Shown: piece by piece, positions 15,916 to 23,616 of the stretch
Position numbering within the stretch: position 1 is the stretch's first letter
Layout: every line of letters starts with the position of its first letter
Source of the DNA: Mesorhizobium sp. DCY119
Lineage (GTDB): Bacteria; Pseudomonadota; Alphaproteobacteria; Rhizobiales; Rhizobiaceae
Direction: 5' to 3'
Assembly: GCF_003590645.1 (NCBI RefSeq)
Contig: NZ_CP031834.1
Span: 1,488,501 to 1,552,500 of the forward strand
Length of the DNA stretch: 64,000 nt
Position numbers and translations under genes: made by a program
The notes under the pieces: model-generated
Seen by the model: the letters and a program-made list of their open reading frames with translations, nothing else
The model's database searches: none
What the model was told of the DNA's origin: nothing

Positions 15916-16448
15916 CAGTTCCTCCGAAATTTGCGCCCGTCTCTTCGGGCGGGTTTCAAGTGTCGGTGAGGTAGGCAGTCGAAGGCGACATTACAATGAC
16001 GCGCGGTGTTTTTGGTAGGGTTTGTGCTCGGCGGAACATTTGCGATTAACGGTGACAACCGTGAAGTTCGTCATCCCGGAAACCAACGCGAAGCGCAGGT
16101 TATCCGGGATCTATTGGCCGAAACATCGCTGGGCGCGGATATTGGCGCGCGTTCAGTACCGTTGAAACGCTTCTCGGTTCAGGCATGGATCCCCGGGTCT
16201 CCGCCCTTCGCTTCGCTCGTGCTCCGCCCGAGAATGACGAATTGCATGTTCGGTCTTCGCTGACCGTCAGCGTTGTCGATCCACCACTGCGACTGTGCGT
16301 TCACTTTCCTGCAAGCGGTCAAGCAGTGCAGTGGAGAGCCCAACCCCTAGGGGCGGGGCTATAGAAGCCGCTCGGGCGCTTCGAAAAGCATAGCGTTCGC
16401 TCTGCGGTAAGCAGGCGAGATCAAGGCGAGCCGAAACGTAGAAAGCGG
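15916..16448. other. Repeat-containing intergenic region
   Basis: No convincing gene. An inverted repeat, ATCCCGGAAACC (from 16073) against GGTTATCCGGGAT (to 16110), and the dispersed GGCATGGATCCCCGGGT repeat are present. A CCCCTAGGGG palindrome lies near 16345. Nothing else stands out. Confidence 0.5.
16182..16240. repeat. Second copy of GGCATGGATCCCCGGGT dispersed repeat
   Basis: Shares its first 17 bases exactly with 2436-2452 and has a similar arm ending in CCCGAGAATGACG. Non-coding. Confidence 0.6.
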
Positions 16449-17594
16449 CTACACCGTCAGGCTTGCGGTCAACAAGAGCAGGCCGAGGACGAACACCAGT
16501 CCGGCGCCGCCGATCTCGATGGTGGTGTGGATGCGGTTGCCGAGGCGGCCGTCGCCTGCTGCTGCTACGGCCCAGTTCTTGGCGGTGACTGCCAGGGTTG
16601 CCAGCGCCGAAACGGTGATTGCCGTGCCGAGGGCCATGGCGAAGACCGACAGGATACCGCCGGCCCAGATGCCGTTGAGGAAGGCGAAGGTCAGGACGAT
16701 CAGCGCGCCCGAGCAGGGACGCAGGCCAACCGCTGTAACCGCCGACCATGCCGTCTTCCAGTCGAAATGATCGCCCGAGATCATCGCCGGGTCCGGGGCA
16801 TGGGAATGACCGCAGCTCTCGCAAACCTGACCGGCTGCATGACTGTGGGCATGGGAGTGACCGCGCAACGTGGCGTGGCTGTGGCTATGAGCATGCGCGT
16901 GACCGTGCGCATGATCGTGGTGCTCATGCATATGTGAGGGGTGGTCGCAGGCGTGGTCATGATGATCGTGGCTGGCGTGGGAATGAGCGTGCGCGTGGGC
17001 ATGTGCCGCCGACAGGCTGTAGGCCGGGTTGGCGCCGAACCAGCCGCGCACCAGTGGGCCGGCCTTGCGCCAGAGCAGCCATGCGCCGAACAGCGTGATG
17101 AGCACATAGCTCGAGACTTCGAGGAACCAGGTCGCCTTGGTCATCGAGATCGAGGTGCCGCGCAGCACGAGGAACAGCAGCGCCATCATGACGATCGCGG
17201 TGAGCGCCTGCAGGAAGGCGGAGATGAAGGACAGCATGATGCCGCGCCGCAAGGCCACTTCGTTGGCGAGCATATAGGAGGAAATGACCGCCTTGCCGTG
17301 GCCGGGACCGGCGGCGTGGAAAATGCCGTATGCGAAAGACAGCCCGACCAGAACCCACATCTGGCCGCCATTGTCGCGCATCGCCTTCATCGCGCCGGTC
17401 AGCGAGCGGTAGAAGGCCTGCTGCTGAGCGTTGACCCAATTCATCAAGCCGGCGAACAGCCCGGTCGAGGGCACCATGGCTTCGTTGGTGCCGATGCCGA
17501 GCGAGCTTTGCGCGTGGGCGAGGCCGGCGAAATGCGTGAGCACATAGGCTATCGCCAAGGTAGCAAACACCAAGCGGATGGTCGTCTTCTTCAC
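16449..17594 (-). CDS. Nickel/cobalt transporter (NicO/RcnA family) with His-rich loop
   Basis: 381-residue inner-membrane protein. After a signal-like N-terminus come helices with the NicO signature AAGPGHGKAVISSYM (about residues 93-107). A cytoplasmic loop follows (roughly 195-275) packed with HAHAHAHSH, DHHDHAC and HEHHDHAHGH, plus a CESCGHSH motif, typical of metal sensing or buffering. The C-terminal half has GLRPCSGALIVL. Relatives export Ni/Co (RcnA) or import them. The DUF1007 gene lies 4 bases upstream, the usual partner. Confidence 0.88.
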   Translation of the reverse strand: MKKTTIRLVFATLAIAYVLTHFAGLAHAQSSLGIGTNEAMVPSTGLFAGLMNWVNAQQQAFYRSLTGAMKAMRDNGGQMWVLVGLSFAYGIFHAAGPGHGKAVISSYMLANEVALRRGIMLSFISAFLQALTAIVMMALLFLVLRGTSISMTKATWFLEVSSYVLITLFGAWLLWRKAGPLVRGWFGANPAYSLSAAHAHAHAHSHASHDHHDHACDHPSHMHEHHDHAHGHAHAHSHSHATLRGHSHAHSHAAGQVCESCGHSHAPDPAMISGDHFDWKTAWSAVTAVGLRPCSGALIVLTFAFLNGIWAGGILSVFAMALGTAITVSALATLAVTAKNWAVAAAGDGRLGNRIHTTIEIGGAGLVFVLGLLLLTASLTV

Positions 17595-17598
17595 GGGT

Positions 17599-18264
17599 CT
17601 ATCCTTTGGCTGTGCAGTTCAGTTCAAGGCGGGTCGCGAAAATCTTGCTCATGTCTGTGCCGGTCGGGTCGTTGAAGAAGGCGTCGGTGAGCGTCGACTG
17701 GTTCTGGGCGATGGCCGTATCGGGATCGGGGCGGATGACCTGCTTCGTGCACATGGGCGGGAGGTCCGCAACCGACATGTTGGCGTCCTCGGTGAAGTCG
17801 ATCGCGGTGTAGAAGGTCGGGTCATAGACGCCGAAATCGATCTTGCCCGACAGCTTCAGCGGTTGCTCCGGTTCGGACTCGAACAGCACGATAAGCTGGT
17901 CGTTCTCGTAGTTGGCCATGAGATGGGCCGGCGGCTTCATCTTCACGTCCTTGCCGTTGGAGGTGACGATCTGGAAGTAGCCATACTCGGCAAGCGAAGT
18001 GTAGATGGTGTTGGCGACTTCCTTAAGCTCGGTATCGTCTAGCTTCAAATCGGAGTTCTTGTCGAACTCCATCAGCACGGTGGATGAGAACAGGTCGTCA
18101 AAGCGCCACAGATGCCGCAGCGACTTTACCGTGTGGTCGGGGTTGAGCACGACATCGAGCCGTGCTTCGGCAAAGACATGGGGATGGACGCTGGCCGGGA
18201 CGGTCGAGACCAGGAGGGCTGCGGCAGCCGAAGCCAGCATCGCCGTTCGCATTTTCAGCTTCAT
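17599..18264 (-). CDS. DUF1007 family periplasmic protein
   Basis: 221 residues with a signal peptide (MKLKMRTAMLASAAAALLVS), cleaved before HPHVFAEARL. This HPHVF start of the mature protein is the DUF1007 hallmark and could bind metal. Later parts show LRHLWRFDDLFSS and DFGVYDPTFYTAIDF. In many Proteobacteria DUF1007 proteins are encoded beside NicO-type nickel/cobalt transporters, as here (4-base gap), so a periplasmic role in metal handling is inferred. ATG 18264 was chosen; ATG 18252 would give a shorter signal. Confidence 0.82.
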   Translation of the reverse strand: MKLKMRTAMLASAAAALLVSTVPASVHPHVFAEARLDVVLNPDHTVKSLRHLWRFDDLFSSTVLMEFDKNSDLKLDDTELKEVANTIYTSLAEYGYFQIVTSNGKDVKMKPPAHLMANYENDQLIVLFESEPEQPLKLSGKIDFGVYDPTFYTAIDFTEDANMSVADLPPMCTKQVIRPDPDTAIAQNQSTLTDAFFNDPTGTDMSKIFATRLELNCTAKG

Positions 18265-18304
18265 TGCAGTCGCATTCCAGTCTGGGAGTAGATTCTTTTT
18301 TTGA

Positions 18305-18350
18305 CCATGATCTTTGCCCGAAAACCGGCTTCCACTTTTCGGGATCATGG
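18305..18350. repeat. Palindromic repeat CCATGATC...GATCATGG
   Basis: CCATGATC and GATCATGG bracket a centre containing AAAACCGGCTTCCACTTTT. It closely resembles 49111-49159. This is a common extragenic palindrome of Rhizobiales. It lies between DUF1007 and the LysR gene. Confidence 0.75.
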
Positions 18351-18403
18351 TTTCGAGAGTTACCAGAAACCCGGCGAAATTGGGACCGTTTTGCGACAGG
18401 CAA

Positions 18404-19303
18404 TCAAGCGTGATCGCGCGGCTTGAACCACTGTACGAGGAAATCCACGAAGACGCGCACCTTCGCCGGCAGGTAGCGGCGATGCGGGTAGACCGCGAAA
18501 ATGCCGCCGCCGGTGAGGATGCGATCGTCGAGGATCGGCACCAGCCTGCCGGCCTCGATATCAGGCGCGGCGATGAAATCGGGCAGGATCGAAAAGCCGA
18601 GACCGGACAGGGCGGCGGCGCGGGCGGCAAGCGGGCTGTTGACCTCCATCGGGCCGGTCACCGACACGGTGACGGTCTCGCCATTGTCACCGAGGAACGG
18701 CCAGTTCGACAGCCAGCGGCCATTGGTGTCGATGATGCAGGGCAGGCGGGCGAGGTCTTGCGGGCGGGTCGGCTTGCCGTGCTTCTCGATGAGTTCGGGC
18801 GAGCCGCAAAGCCGCACCGAAAATGGCGACAGACGCCGCGCGATGAGCGACGAATTTTCCAGCCGCGAGATGCGAATGGCGAGGTCGAAGCCTTCCTCGA
18901 CCAGATCGACGAAGCGGTCGTCGAGATGGATTTCCAGCACGATTTCAGGGTGCGCCTTGGCGAAGTCGATGAGCGACTGGCCGATCGGCGCATCGGCGAA
19001 GGTGCGCGGCGCGGAAAGCTTTATACGCCCACGCACGTCGCCGGAGGATTCGCGCACGGCGTCGGCCAGGCTGTCGACCTCGCGGACGATTTCGGAGGCG
19101 CGGCGATAATAGGTGTGGCCGGCCTCGGTCAGCGAGAACTGCCGCGTCGTGCGGTTGAGCAGCAGCGCGCCGAGCTCGTCTTCCAGCTCGCGGACATATT
19201 TGGAGAGCAACGCCTTGGAGCGGCCGATCTTGCGGGCGGCGGCCGAAAAGCCTTCGGCCTCGACCACGTCGATGAAGGCGCGCATGCGTGTCAGCGTGTC
19301 CAT
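18404..19303 (-). CDS. LysR-family transcriptional regulator
   Basis: 299 residues, the normal length. The N-terminal winged helix (MDTLTRMRAFIDVVEAEGFS, AAARKIGRSKALLSKYVREL) is followed by a periplasmic-binding-like effector domain with LDDRFVDLVEEGFDLAIRI. It belongs to the group related to E. coli YafC/DsdC-type short-linker regulators. It sits 3 bases after the amidase gene on the same strand, so it may regulate that gene or the unit; the effector is unknown. Confidence 0.9.
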   Translation of the reverse strand: MDTLTRMRAFIDVVEAEGFSAAARKIGRSKALLSKYVRELEDELGALLLNRTTRQFSLTEAGHTYYRRASEIVREVDSLADAVRESSGDVRGRIKLSAPRTFADAPIGQSLIDFAKAHPEIVLEIHLDDRFVDLVEEGFDLAIRISRLENSSLIARRLSPFSVRLCGSPELIEKHGKPTRPQDLARLPCIIDTNGRWLSNWPFLGDNGETVTVSVTGPMEVNSPLAARAAALSGLGFSILPDFIAAPDIEAGRLVPILDDRILTGGGIFAVYPHRRYLPAKVRVFVDFLVQWFKPRDHA

Positions 19304-19306
19304 GGC

Positions 19307-20566
19307 TCAGCCTTTGTTTTTCGATTGGAGTATTCGCTTGCCCAGCGAAATCAATTGCAGGTCGCTGTTGGACGGTCCGAGAAGCGACAGTCCGAAGGGC
19401 GCCCCATTTACGGTGCCGAGCGGCAGGGTGATCTGCGGGAAACCGGACAGGCCGGAGAGGCACAGCAGCCGCAAGGCGCGCTCGCGATAGGCGAGGAGGT
19501 TTTCCGGCGTATCGGCCTTCAGTGGGGCAGCGCCCGGAACGGTCGGCAGGACGAGTATGCCGGTGTCGCCGAGCAGGTCGCGCAGTTCGTCGCTAAAGGC
19601 GGCGCGCGTGGCGGTTGCTTCCGCCAGTGCCTGATCGTCAATCGTCGTGGCGAAGCGGAAGCGGTCTTCTACGCCTTTGCCGAGACTGCCGGGATGGGCC
19701 GAAATCCAGTCGCCGTGATTGGCCCATGCCGCGCGCGCCTGGATTTTGCGGAAGGACCAGTAGAGGTCGTCCGGGGTTTGGGTGAGGGGCTTGGCCGCTT
19801 TAGCTTCGCTGAGGACGGCGGTGACGATGGAGAGCATTCGACGGTATTCGTCTGCTTCGGTGTTGCCGAGGACGAGGTCGTCGAGGGCGGTCAAGCGCAG
19901 GAGTTTGCCCTCTTCCATCGGGGTAGCGGCGGTTTCGCCACCCCCACCCCGTCCGGCTTCGCCGTCCGACCCTCCCCGCAAGGGGGAGGGTGGCGCGTGC
20001 AGCACCACCTCCGCCACCTTTTGATACGTCTCGATATCCCTGGCGAACCAGCCGAAGGTGTCGAGCGAAGGCGCCAGCGGCATGGTGCCTTCAAGTGAGA
20101 TGCGGCCATGCGTGGTGCGCAGGCCGACCAACCCGCAGAAGCTCGCCGGTGCGCGGATCGAGCCGCCGGTGTCCGAGCCGGTGGCGATGTCGGCGAGCCT
20201 GCCGGCGACGGCCGCGACCGAACCGGAAGACGAGCCGCCGGTGACACGGTCGGGCGCTGCGGCGTTTACCGGTTCGGGGAAATGCGAATTCTGGCCCATC
20301 AGTGAAAAGGCGAATTCGTCGGTCTGCGTCTTGCCGAGAAAATGCGCGCCGGCATCTAGAATCAATTGCACCGTCGGTGCCGTTTTCGTGGCCGGTGCGG
20401 TCTCGGCGAATTTCTGCGGGTTGCCGCAGCCGGTGCGATAGCCCGCAACGTCGAAGATATCCTTCACGGCAAGGCCGAGGCCAGCCAAAGGCCCGGTTTC
20501 CCTATTGGAAACAGGCACTTGTGGGGCGTCTAGGAAGGCGTTGAGAGGATCGCGCATGGCCTGCAT
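19307..20566 (-). CDS. Amidase (amidase-signature family) with in-frame palindromic insert
   Basis: 419-residue hydrolase of the amidase-signature fold. The Ser-cisSer-Lys triad is visible: Lys35 in GLAVKDIFD, the glycine/serine loop GGSSSGSVAAVAG (110-122), and the nucleophile Ser136 in TGSDTGGSIRAPASFCG. Residues of roughly 191-210 (APPSPLRGG, GEAGRGGGGE) come from a GC-rich palindromic element and have no counterpart expected in the family. The C-terminal part (FPQITLPLG, GLSLLG) is normal, so the enzyme may still fold. Substrate unknown. ATG 20566 or the one at 20557 could be the start. Confidence 0.88.
   Translation of the reverse strand: MQAMRDPLNAFLDAPQVPVSNRETGPLAGLGLAVKDIFDVAGYRTGCGNPQKFAETAPATKTAPTVQLILDAGAHFLGKTQTDEFAFSLMGQNSHFPEPVNAAAPDRVTGGSSSGSVAAVAGRLADIATGSDTGGSIRAPASFCGLVGLRTTHGRISLEGTMPLAPSLDTFGWFARDIETYQKVAEVVLHAPPSPLRGGSDGEAGRGGGGETAATPMEEGKLLRLTALDDLVLGNTEADEYRRMLSIVTAVLSEAKAAKPLTQTPDDLYWSFRKIQARAAWANHGDWISAHPGSLGKGVEDRFRFATTIDDQALAEATATRAAFSDELRDLLGDTGILVLPTVPGAAPLKADTPENLLAYRERALRLLCLSGLSGFPQITLPLGTVNGAPFGLSLLGPSNSDLQLISLGKRILQSKNKG
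19939..19993. repeat. Palindromic element inside the amidase gene
   Basis: CACCCCCACCCC at one end and CCCTCCCCGCAAGGGGGAGGG at the other enclose GTCCGGCTTCGCCGTCCGAC. The make-up matches intergenic repeats in this window (7969, 12024). The reading frame passes through it. Confidence 0.75.
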
Positions 20567-20640
20567 TGTTCAATGATTCACAACGATTTGGCCAGCTTTG
20601 TTCGACATCTGAAAATTTACAAGCTGCGATACGATTTTTG

Positions 20641-20668
20641 TTGATTGTGACAGACGCGACTCCTATAT
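20641..20668 (+). promoter_or_regulatory. Promoter of speF leader / ornithine decarboxylase
   Basis: TTGATT (20641-20646) and CTATAT (20663-20668) with a 16-base spacer. The predicted start near 20676 is just before the structured leader. Confidence 0.5.
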
Positions 20669-20689
20669 CGCGCTTGCCCAAAGTCGCAC

Positions 20690-20860
20690 GTGCCTGTGGG
20701 TGTCCGCCGATCCTCGAATGGTGAGGGAAATCGGTAAGGTAACTGGAGCTAACCCCTCCAGTCGGTTTAGCGGCCAACCGCCAAATCGAGGACACCTTGA
20801 AGCAACGACGGTGCGGGCCTTTCTGGTGTTCTGCCGGTTGTCCAAAAACCGGGGTTACTG
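20690..20860 (+). ncRNA. speF-type 5' leader element
   Basis: The roughly 430-nt leader of the ornithine decarboxylase gene holds strong secondary structure: CTGGAG/CTCCAG near 20740-20765, GCGGCC and CGGTTGTCCAAAAACCGG. Its position before a group IV decarboxylase in an alphaproteobacterium is that of the speF motif, a conserved leader of unknown or polyamine-related ligand. A later 8-bp hairpin GCGGCCGA/TCGGCCGC (21044-21061) precedes the ribosome site. The assignment rests on context and base composition of the helices. Confidence 0.55.
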
Positions 20861-21115
20861 AAGAGGCACACCCTCATTGCCGGCAGTGCGGAACGGGTCT
20901 CCCAATCCAAGCCAAGGCAGACAAAGCGAACCGAAGCCGGGCAAGGCTAGGTTCACCGCCGCGTGACGCACGCTCATGGTTCCGGGGTCTCCACCGGCTG
21001 GTTCCATGAAAATGTGATCGCGCCTTTGTCCACCGCGGATTCCGCGGCCGATGTCGGCCGCGCCGCAGCTTGATTTCGCGCGCCTGAAAGCCGCGCATTC
21101 GCATTGGAGAGACCC

Positions 21116-22249
21116 ATGGCCACGCAGCGCATCCTCGACTTCCTCGCCACCCGACGTCCCGAAGGCCCTTGCCTCGTGCTGGACCTCGACGTCGTGCGCG
21201 AAAATTTCCATGCCTTCGAAAAGGCGCTGCCGGATTCCAAGATCTACTATGCGGTGAAGGCAAACCCCGCGCCTGAAATCCTGCGCATGCTTGCCTCGCT
21301 GGGCTCGTCCTTCGACACCGCTTCGGTCGCCGAGATCGAAATGGCGATGGATGCCGGCGCACCGGCCGAGCGCATTTCCTTCGGCAACACCATCAAGAAG
21401 GAGCGCGACGTTGCGCGCGCCTATCAGCTCGGCATTCGCCTGTTCGCCGTCGATTGCGTCGAAGAGGTCGAGAAGATCGCCCGCGTCGCTCCCGGCGCCC
21501 GCGTGTTCTGCCGCGTGCTGACCGATGGCGAAGGTGCCGAGTGGCCGTTGTCGCGCAAGTTCGGCTGCGTGCCGGCGATGGCCGTCGACGTGCTGCGCCA
21601 TGCCAAGGCGCTCGGCCTCGACGCCTATGGCGTGTCGTTCCATGTCGGCTCGCAGCAGACCGACCTTGCCGCCTGGGACCGCGCGCTTGGCGACGCCAAG
21701 GCCGTGTTCGAGACGCTGGCTCAGGAAGGCATCACGCTGAAGATGGTCAATATGGGCGGCGGTTTCCCGACCCGCTACCTCAAGGACGTGCCGACCGCGC
21801 GTGCCTATGGCGAGGCGATCTTCTCGGCCCTGCGCAAGCATTTCGGCAACCGCATTCCGGAGACGATCATCGAGCCGGGCCGCGGCATGGTGGGCAATGC
21901 CGGCGTCATCAAGTCGGAAGTCGTGCTGATCTCGAAGAAGGCCGACAACGACAATGTGCGCTGGGTGTTCCTCGACATCGGTAAGTTCGGCGGTCTCGCC
22001 GAGACGATGGACGAGGCGATCCGCTACCCGATCGTCACGCCGCGCGATGGCGATGCTGTTGCACCTTGCGTGCTCGCCGGCCCGACCTGCGATTCGGCCG
22101 ATGTGATGTACGAGAAGGCGCCGTATCCGCTGCCGCTGTCGCTGACCATCGGCGACGAAGTGCTGATCGAAGGTACCGGTGCCTATACGACGACCTACTC
22201 GGCGGTCGCCTTCAACGGCTTCGAGCCTCTCCGATCCTACGTGATCTGA
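21116..22249 (+). CDS. Ornithine/lysine decarboxylase, eukaryotic-like (group IV)
   Basis: 377-residue fold-type III pyridoxal-phosphate enzyme that makes putrescine from ornithine (or cadaverine from lysine). Lys48 in YYAVKANP binds the cofactor. SFHVGSQQTD, NMGGGFPTRY and EPGRGMVGNAG make up the barrel and phosphate-binding site. The C-terminal catalytic cysteine is in GPTCDSADVM, followed by GTGAYTTTYS. ATG 21116 follows GGAGAGA. The long structured leader implies polyamine-linked control of expression. Ornithine versus lysine preference cannot be settled by eye. Confidence 0.93.
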   Translation: MATQRILDFLATRRPEGPCLVLDLDVVRENFHAFEKALPDSKIYYAVKANPAPEILRMLASLGSSFDTASVAEIEMAMDAGAPAERISFGNTIKKERDVARAYQLGIRLFAVDCVEEVEKIARVAPGARVFCRVLTDGEGAEWPLSRKFGCVPAMAVDVLRHAKALGLDAYGVSFHVGSQQTDLAAWDRALGDAKAVFETLAQEGITLKMVNMGGGFPTRYLKDVPTARAYGEAIFSALRKHFGNRIPETIIEPGRGMVGNAGVIKSEVVLISKKADNDNVRWVFLDIGKFGGLAETMDEAIRYPIVTPRDGDAVAPCVLAGPTCDSADVMYEKAPYPLPLSLTIGDEVLIEGTGAYTTTYSAVAFNGFEPLRSYVI

Positions 22250-22274
22250 CGGGCTTAACAGCCCCTCAGGTCAC

Positions 22275-22310
22275 CCCGTTCGCCGGCGGATTTTTAGCCG
22301 GCGACGGGTT
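22275..22310 (+). terminator. Terminator after ornithine decarboxylase
   Basis: CCCGTTCGCCGGC pairs with GCCGGCGACGGG, with one mismatch, around GGATTTTTA, and TTTG follows. It sits 26 bases after the stop codon. Confidence 0.6.
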
Positions 22311-22349
22311 TGCTCGTGGAACAATCTCCGCTTGTGAAGGATTGCGGAT

Positions 22350-23051
22350 ATGGAAGTCTCTGAAATCACCGGCAAAGCGCCGGCATTTGTAATCATCGCT
22401 GAAACCGCAGCCGACGTGGCGGCGCGCGAAGCGCTGCTCGACCGCGCCATGGGCGTGAGGCGCAAGAAGAAGTCGTCGGAGAAGCTGCGGCGCGGTCGTC
22501 GCCCGTCCGAAGGGCTGGCTTTCGTCGCGCGTGACGCCGAGGGCATGGTCATCGGGACGGTGCGGCTGTGGGACGTGGCGTTCGCACAGGATGTCTCCCC
22601 CCTTGAGGGGGAGATGGCTGCGAAGCAGCCAGAGGGGGTAACCTCAGAAGGCACCGCAAGAGCGTCGAGCACTGCCGCGACAACCCCCTCCGCCGCCTTC
22701 GGCGGCACCTCCCCCTCAAGGGGGGAGGGTACGGCATTGCTTTTGGGCCCGCTGGCCGTTGACCCGTCGATCAAGAATGGAGGTGTCGGCTCGGCGCTGA
22801 TGCGGCAGGCAATCGGGGAAGCACGGCGGCTTGGCCATCGCGCGATCCTGCTGGTCGGCGATGCGCCTTATTATGCGCGGTTCGGCTTTTCGGCCGAGAA
22901 GACCGGTTCGCTTGCGATGCCCGGCCCCTATGAGCAGCATCGCTTCCTGGCGCTAGAGCTTGTCGAGGGCGCGCTCAACGACGCTTCCGGTGTGCTGAAG
23001 GCTGCCGGTCGCAAGCAGAAGAAGACCGAGCGGTTGCAACTCGCAGCCTAG
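22350..23051 (+). CDS. GNAT N-acetyltransferase (YhbS-like) with in-frame palindromic insert
   Basis: 233-residue acetyltransferase. Acetyl-CoA binding is seen in LLLGPLAVDPSIKNGGVGSAL (shown in part) with the QxxGxG-like loop, then RAILLVGDAPYYARFGF. About residues 82-126 (SPLEGEMAAKQ to SPSRGEGT) are encoded by a 133-bp palindromic repeat and interrupt the fold between the VRLWDV strand and the LLLGPLAV strand. YhbS-type relatives run straight across this loop. Reading frame and downstream motifs are intact, so the protein may still be made. ATG 22350 lacks a strong ribosome site. Confidence 0.85.
   Translation: MEVSEITGKAPAFVIIAETAADVAAREALLDRAMGVRRKKKSSEKLRRGRRPSEGLAFVARDAEGMVIGTVRLWDVAFAQDVSPLEGEMAAKQPEGVTSEGTARASSTAATTPSAAFGGTSPSRGEGTALLLGPLAVDPSIKNGGVGSALMRQAIGEARRLGHRAILLVGDAPYYARFGFSAEKTGSLAMPGPYEQHRFLALELVEGALNDASGVLKAAGRKQKKTERLQLAA
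22595..22727. repeat. Palindromic element inside the GNAT gene
   Basis: CTCCCCCCTTGAGGGGGAG at the left faces CTCCCCCTCAAGGGGGGAG at the right (both near-perfect hairpins themselves and complementary to each other). Inner GGCTGCGAAGCAGCC and GCCGCCTTCGGCGGC hairpins are also present. It is typical of intergenic repeats, but here lies in the coding frame. Confidence 0.85.
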
Positions 23052-23085
23052 GGTATGTTGATATTCACGCCATGACGGCCTGCAA
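23051..23085. mobile_element. Solo end of the MITE-like element
   Basis: GGGTATGTTGATATTCACGC continues to GGCCTGCAA, matching the right end of 14368-14510 for about 35 bases with few changes. The rest of the element is missing. It begins at the stop codon of the GNAT gene. Confidence 0.6.
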
Positions 23086-23121
23086 CCTGGATCTCGACAC
23101 ATCCTGAAACGGCCATAAACG

Positions 23122-23156
23122 AAAAAGCCCGGCAGCTTTGCAGCGCCGGGCTTTTT
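23122..23156. terminator. Bidirectional Rho-independent terminator
   Basis: AAAAAGCCCGGC and GCCGGGCTTTTT flank an 11-base loop. It has a T-run on both strands and lies between the convergent GNAT and SCP2 genes. Confidence 0.9.
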
Positions 23157-23174
23157 GTTTGTTTGGTCGTTCGG

Positions 23175-23456
23175 TCAGATGACCTGGCTGAGCGCCATGG
23201 CAACGGTCATGTCGCCCTCGACCTTGATCTTGCCGCTCATGAACGCCATCGTCGGGTTCAATTCGCCGGCAACCAGCGACTCCAGGTCGTCGAGGCTGAG
23301 CTTGATGGTGCAGTCGGCAGGCGCGTCGGTGGTCGAGATGCTGGCACCGTCGATGACGATCACGCCGTCGCCGCCGGTATCGAACTTGACCGAGCGGTCG
23401 AAGCCGGAGCTTTCCACCTTGGACCGGATTTTTTCAACAACAGCTTCTACGCTCAT
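23175..23456 (-). CDS. SCP2 sterol-binding domain protein
   Basis: 93-residue single-domain protein of the SCP2/sterol-transfer fold, a small lipid-binding protein in the cytoplasm. It shows VKFDTGGDGVIVIDGASIS, CTIKLSLDDLESLVAGELNP and the C-terminal MAFMSGKIKVEGDMTVAMAL, which is the core of the domain. ATG 23456 follows GGGAGCATTGCC; the open frame further upstream has no support. The ligand is unknown. It is single, with a terminator downstream. Confidence 0.88.
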   Translation of the reverse strand: MSVEAVVEKIRSKVESSGFDRSVKFDTGGDGVIVIDGASISTTDAPADCTIKLSLDDLESLVAGELNPTMAFMSGKIKVEGDMTVAMALSQVI

Positions 23457-23616
23457 GGCAATGCTCCCTTGTCTCGTATCGCGCGCAGGCGCGCCGTTTT
23501 CAGATGTGCCTCGGCATTTGCCGCAGCACCGTAAAGTGTCGGAAACCGTATAGCGTCTCGTTGACGTAAACGTCAATGGAGTGAATTGGTTGCCGCTCGC
23601 TAAATAGCGCTTGGTC

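Noticed and set aside
16780-17010. Repeated CATGNGCATG-like DNA as a possible CRISPR or tandem repeat
   Set aside because: It encodes the His-rich loop of the nickel/cobalt transporter; no regular spacers.
18314-20098. 594-codon open frame opposite LysR and amidase
   Set aside because: Shadow frame; spans two genes and a palindromic repeat.
22350-23051. GNAT gene as a pseudogene because of the insert
   Set aside because: The reading frame is intact on both sides and motifs after the insert are conserved, so it is kept as a CDS.
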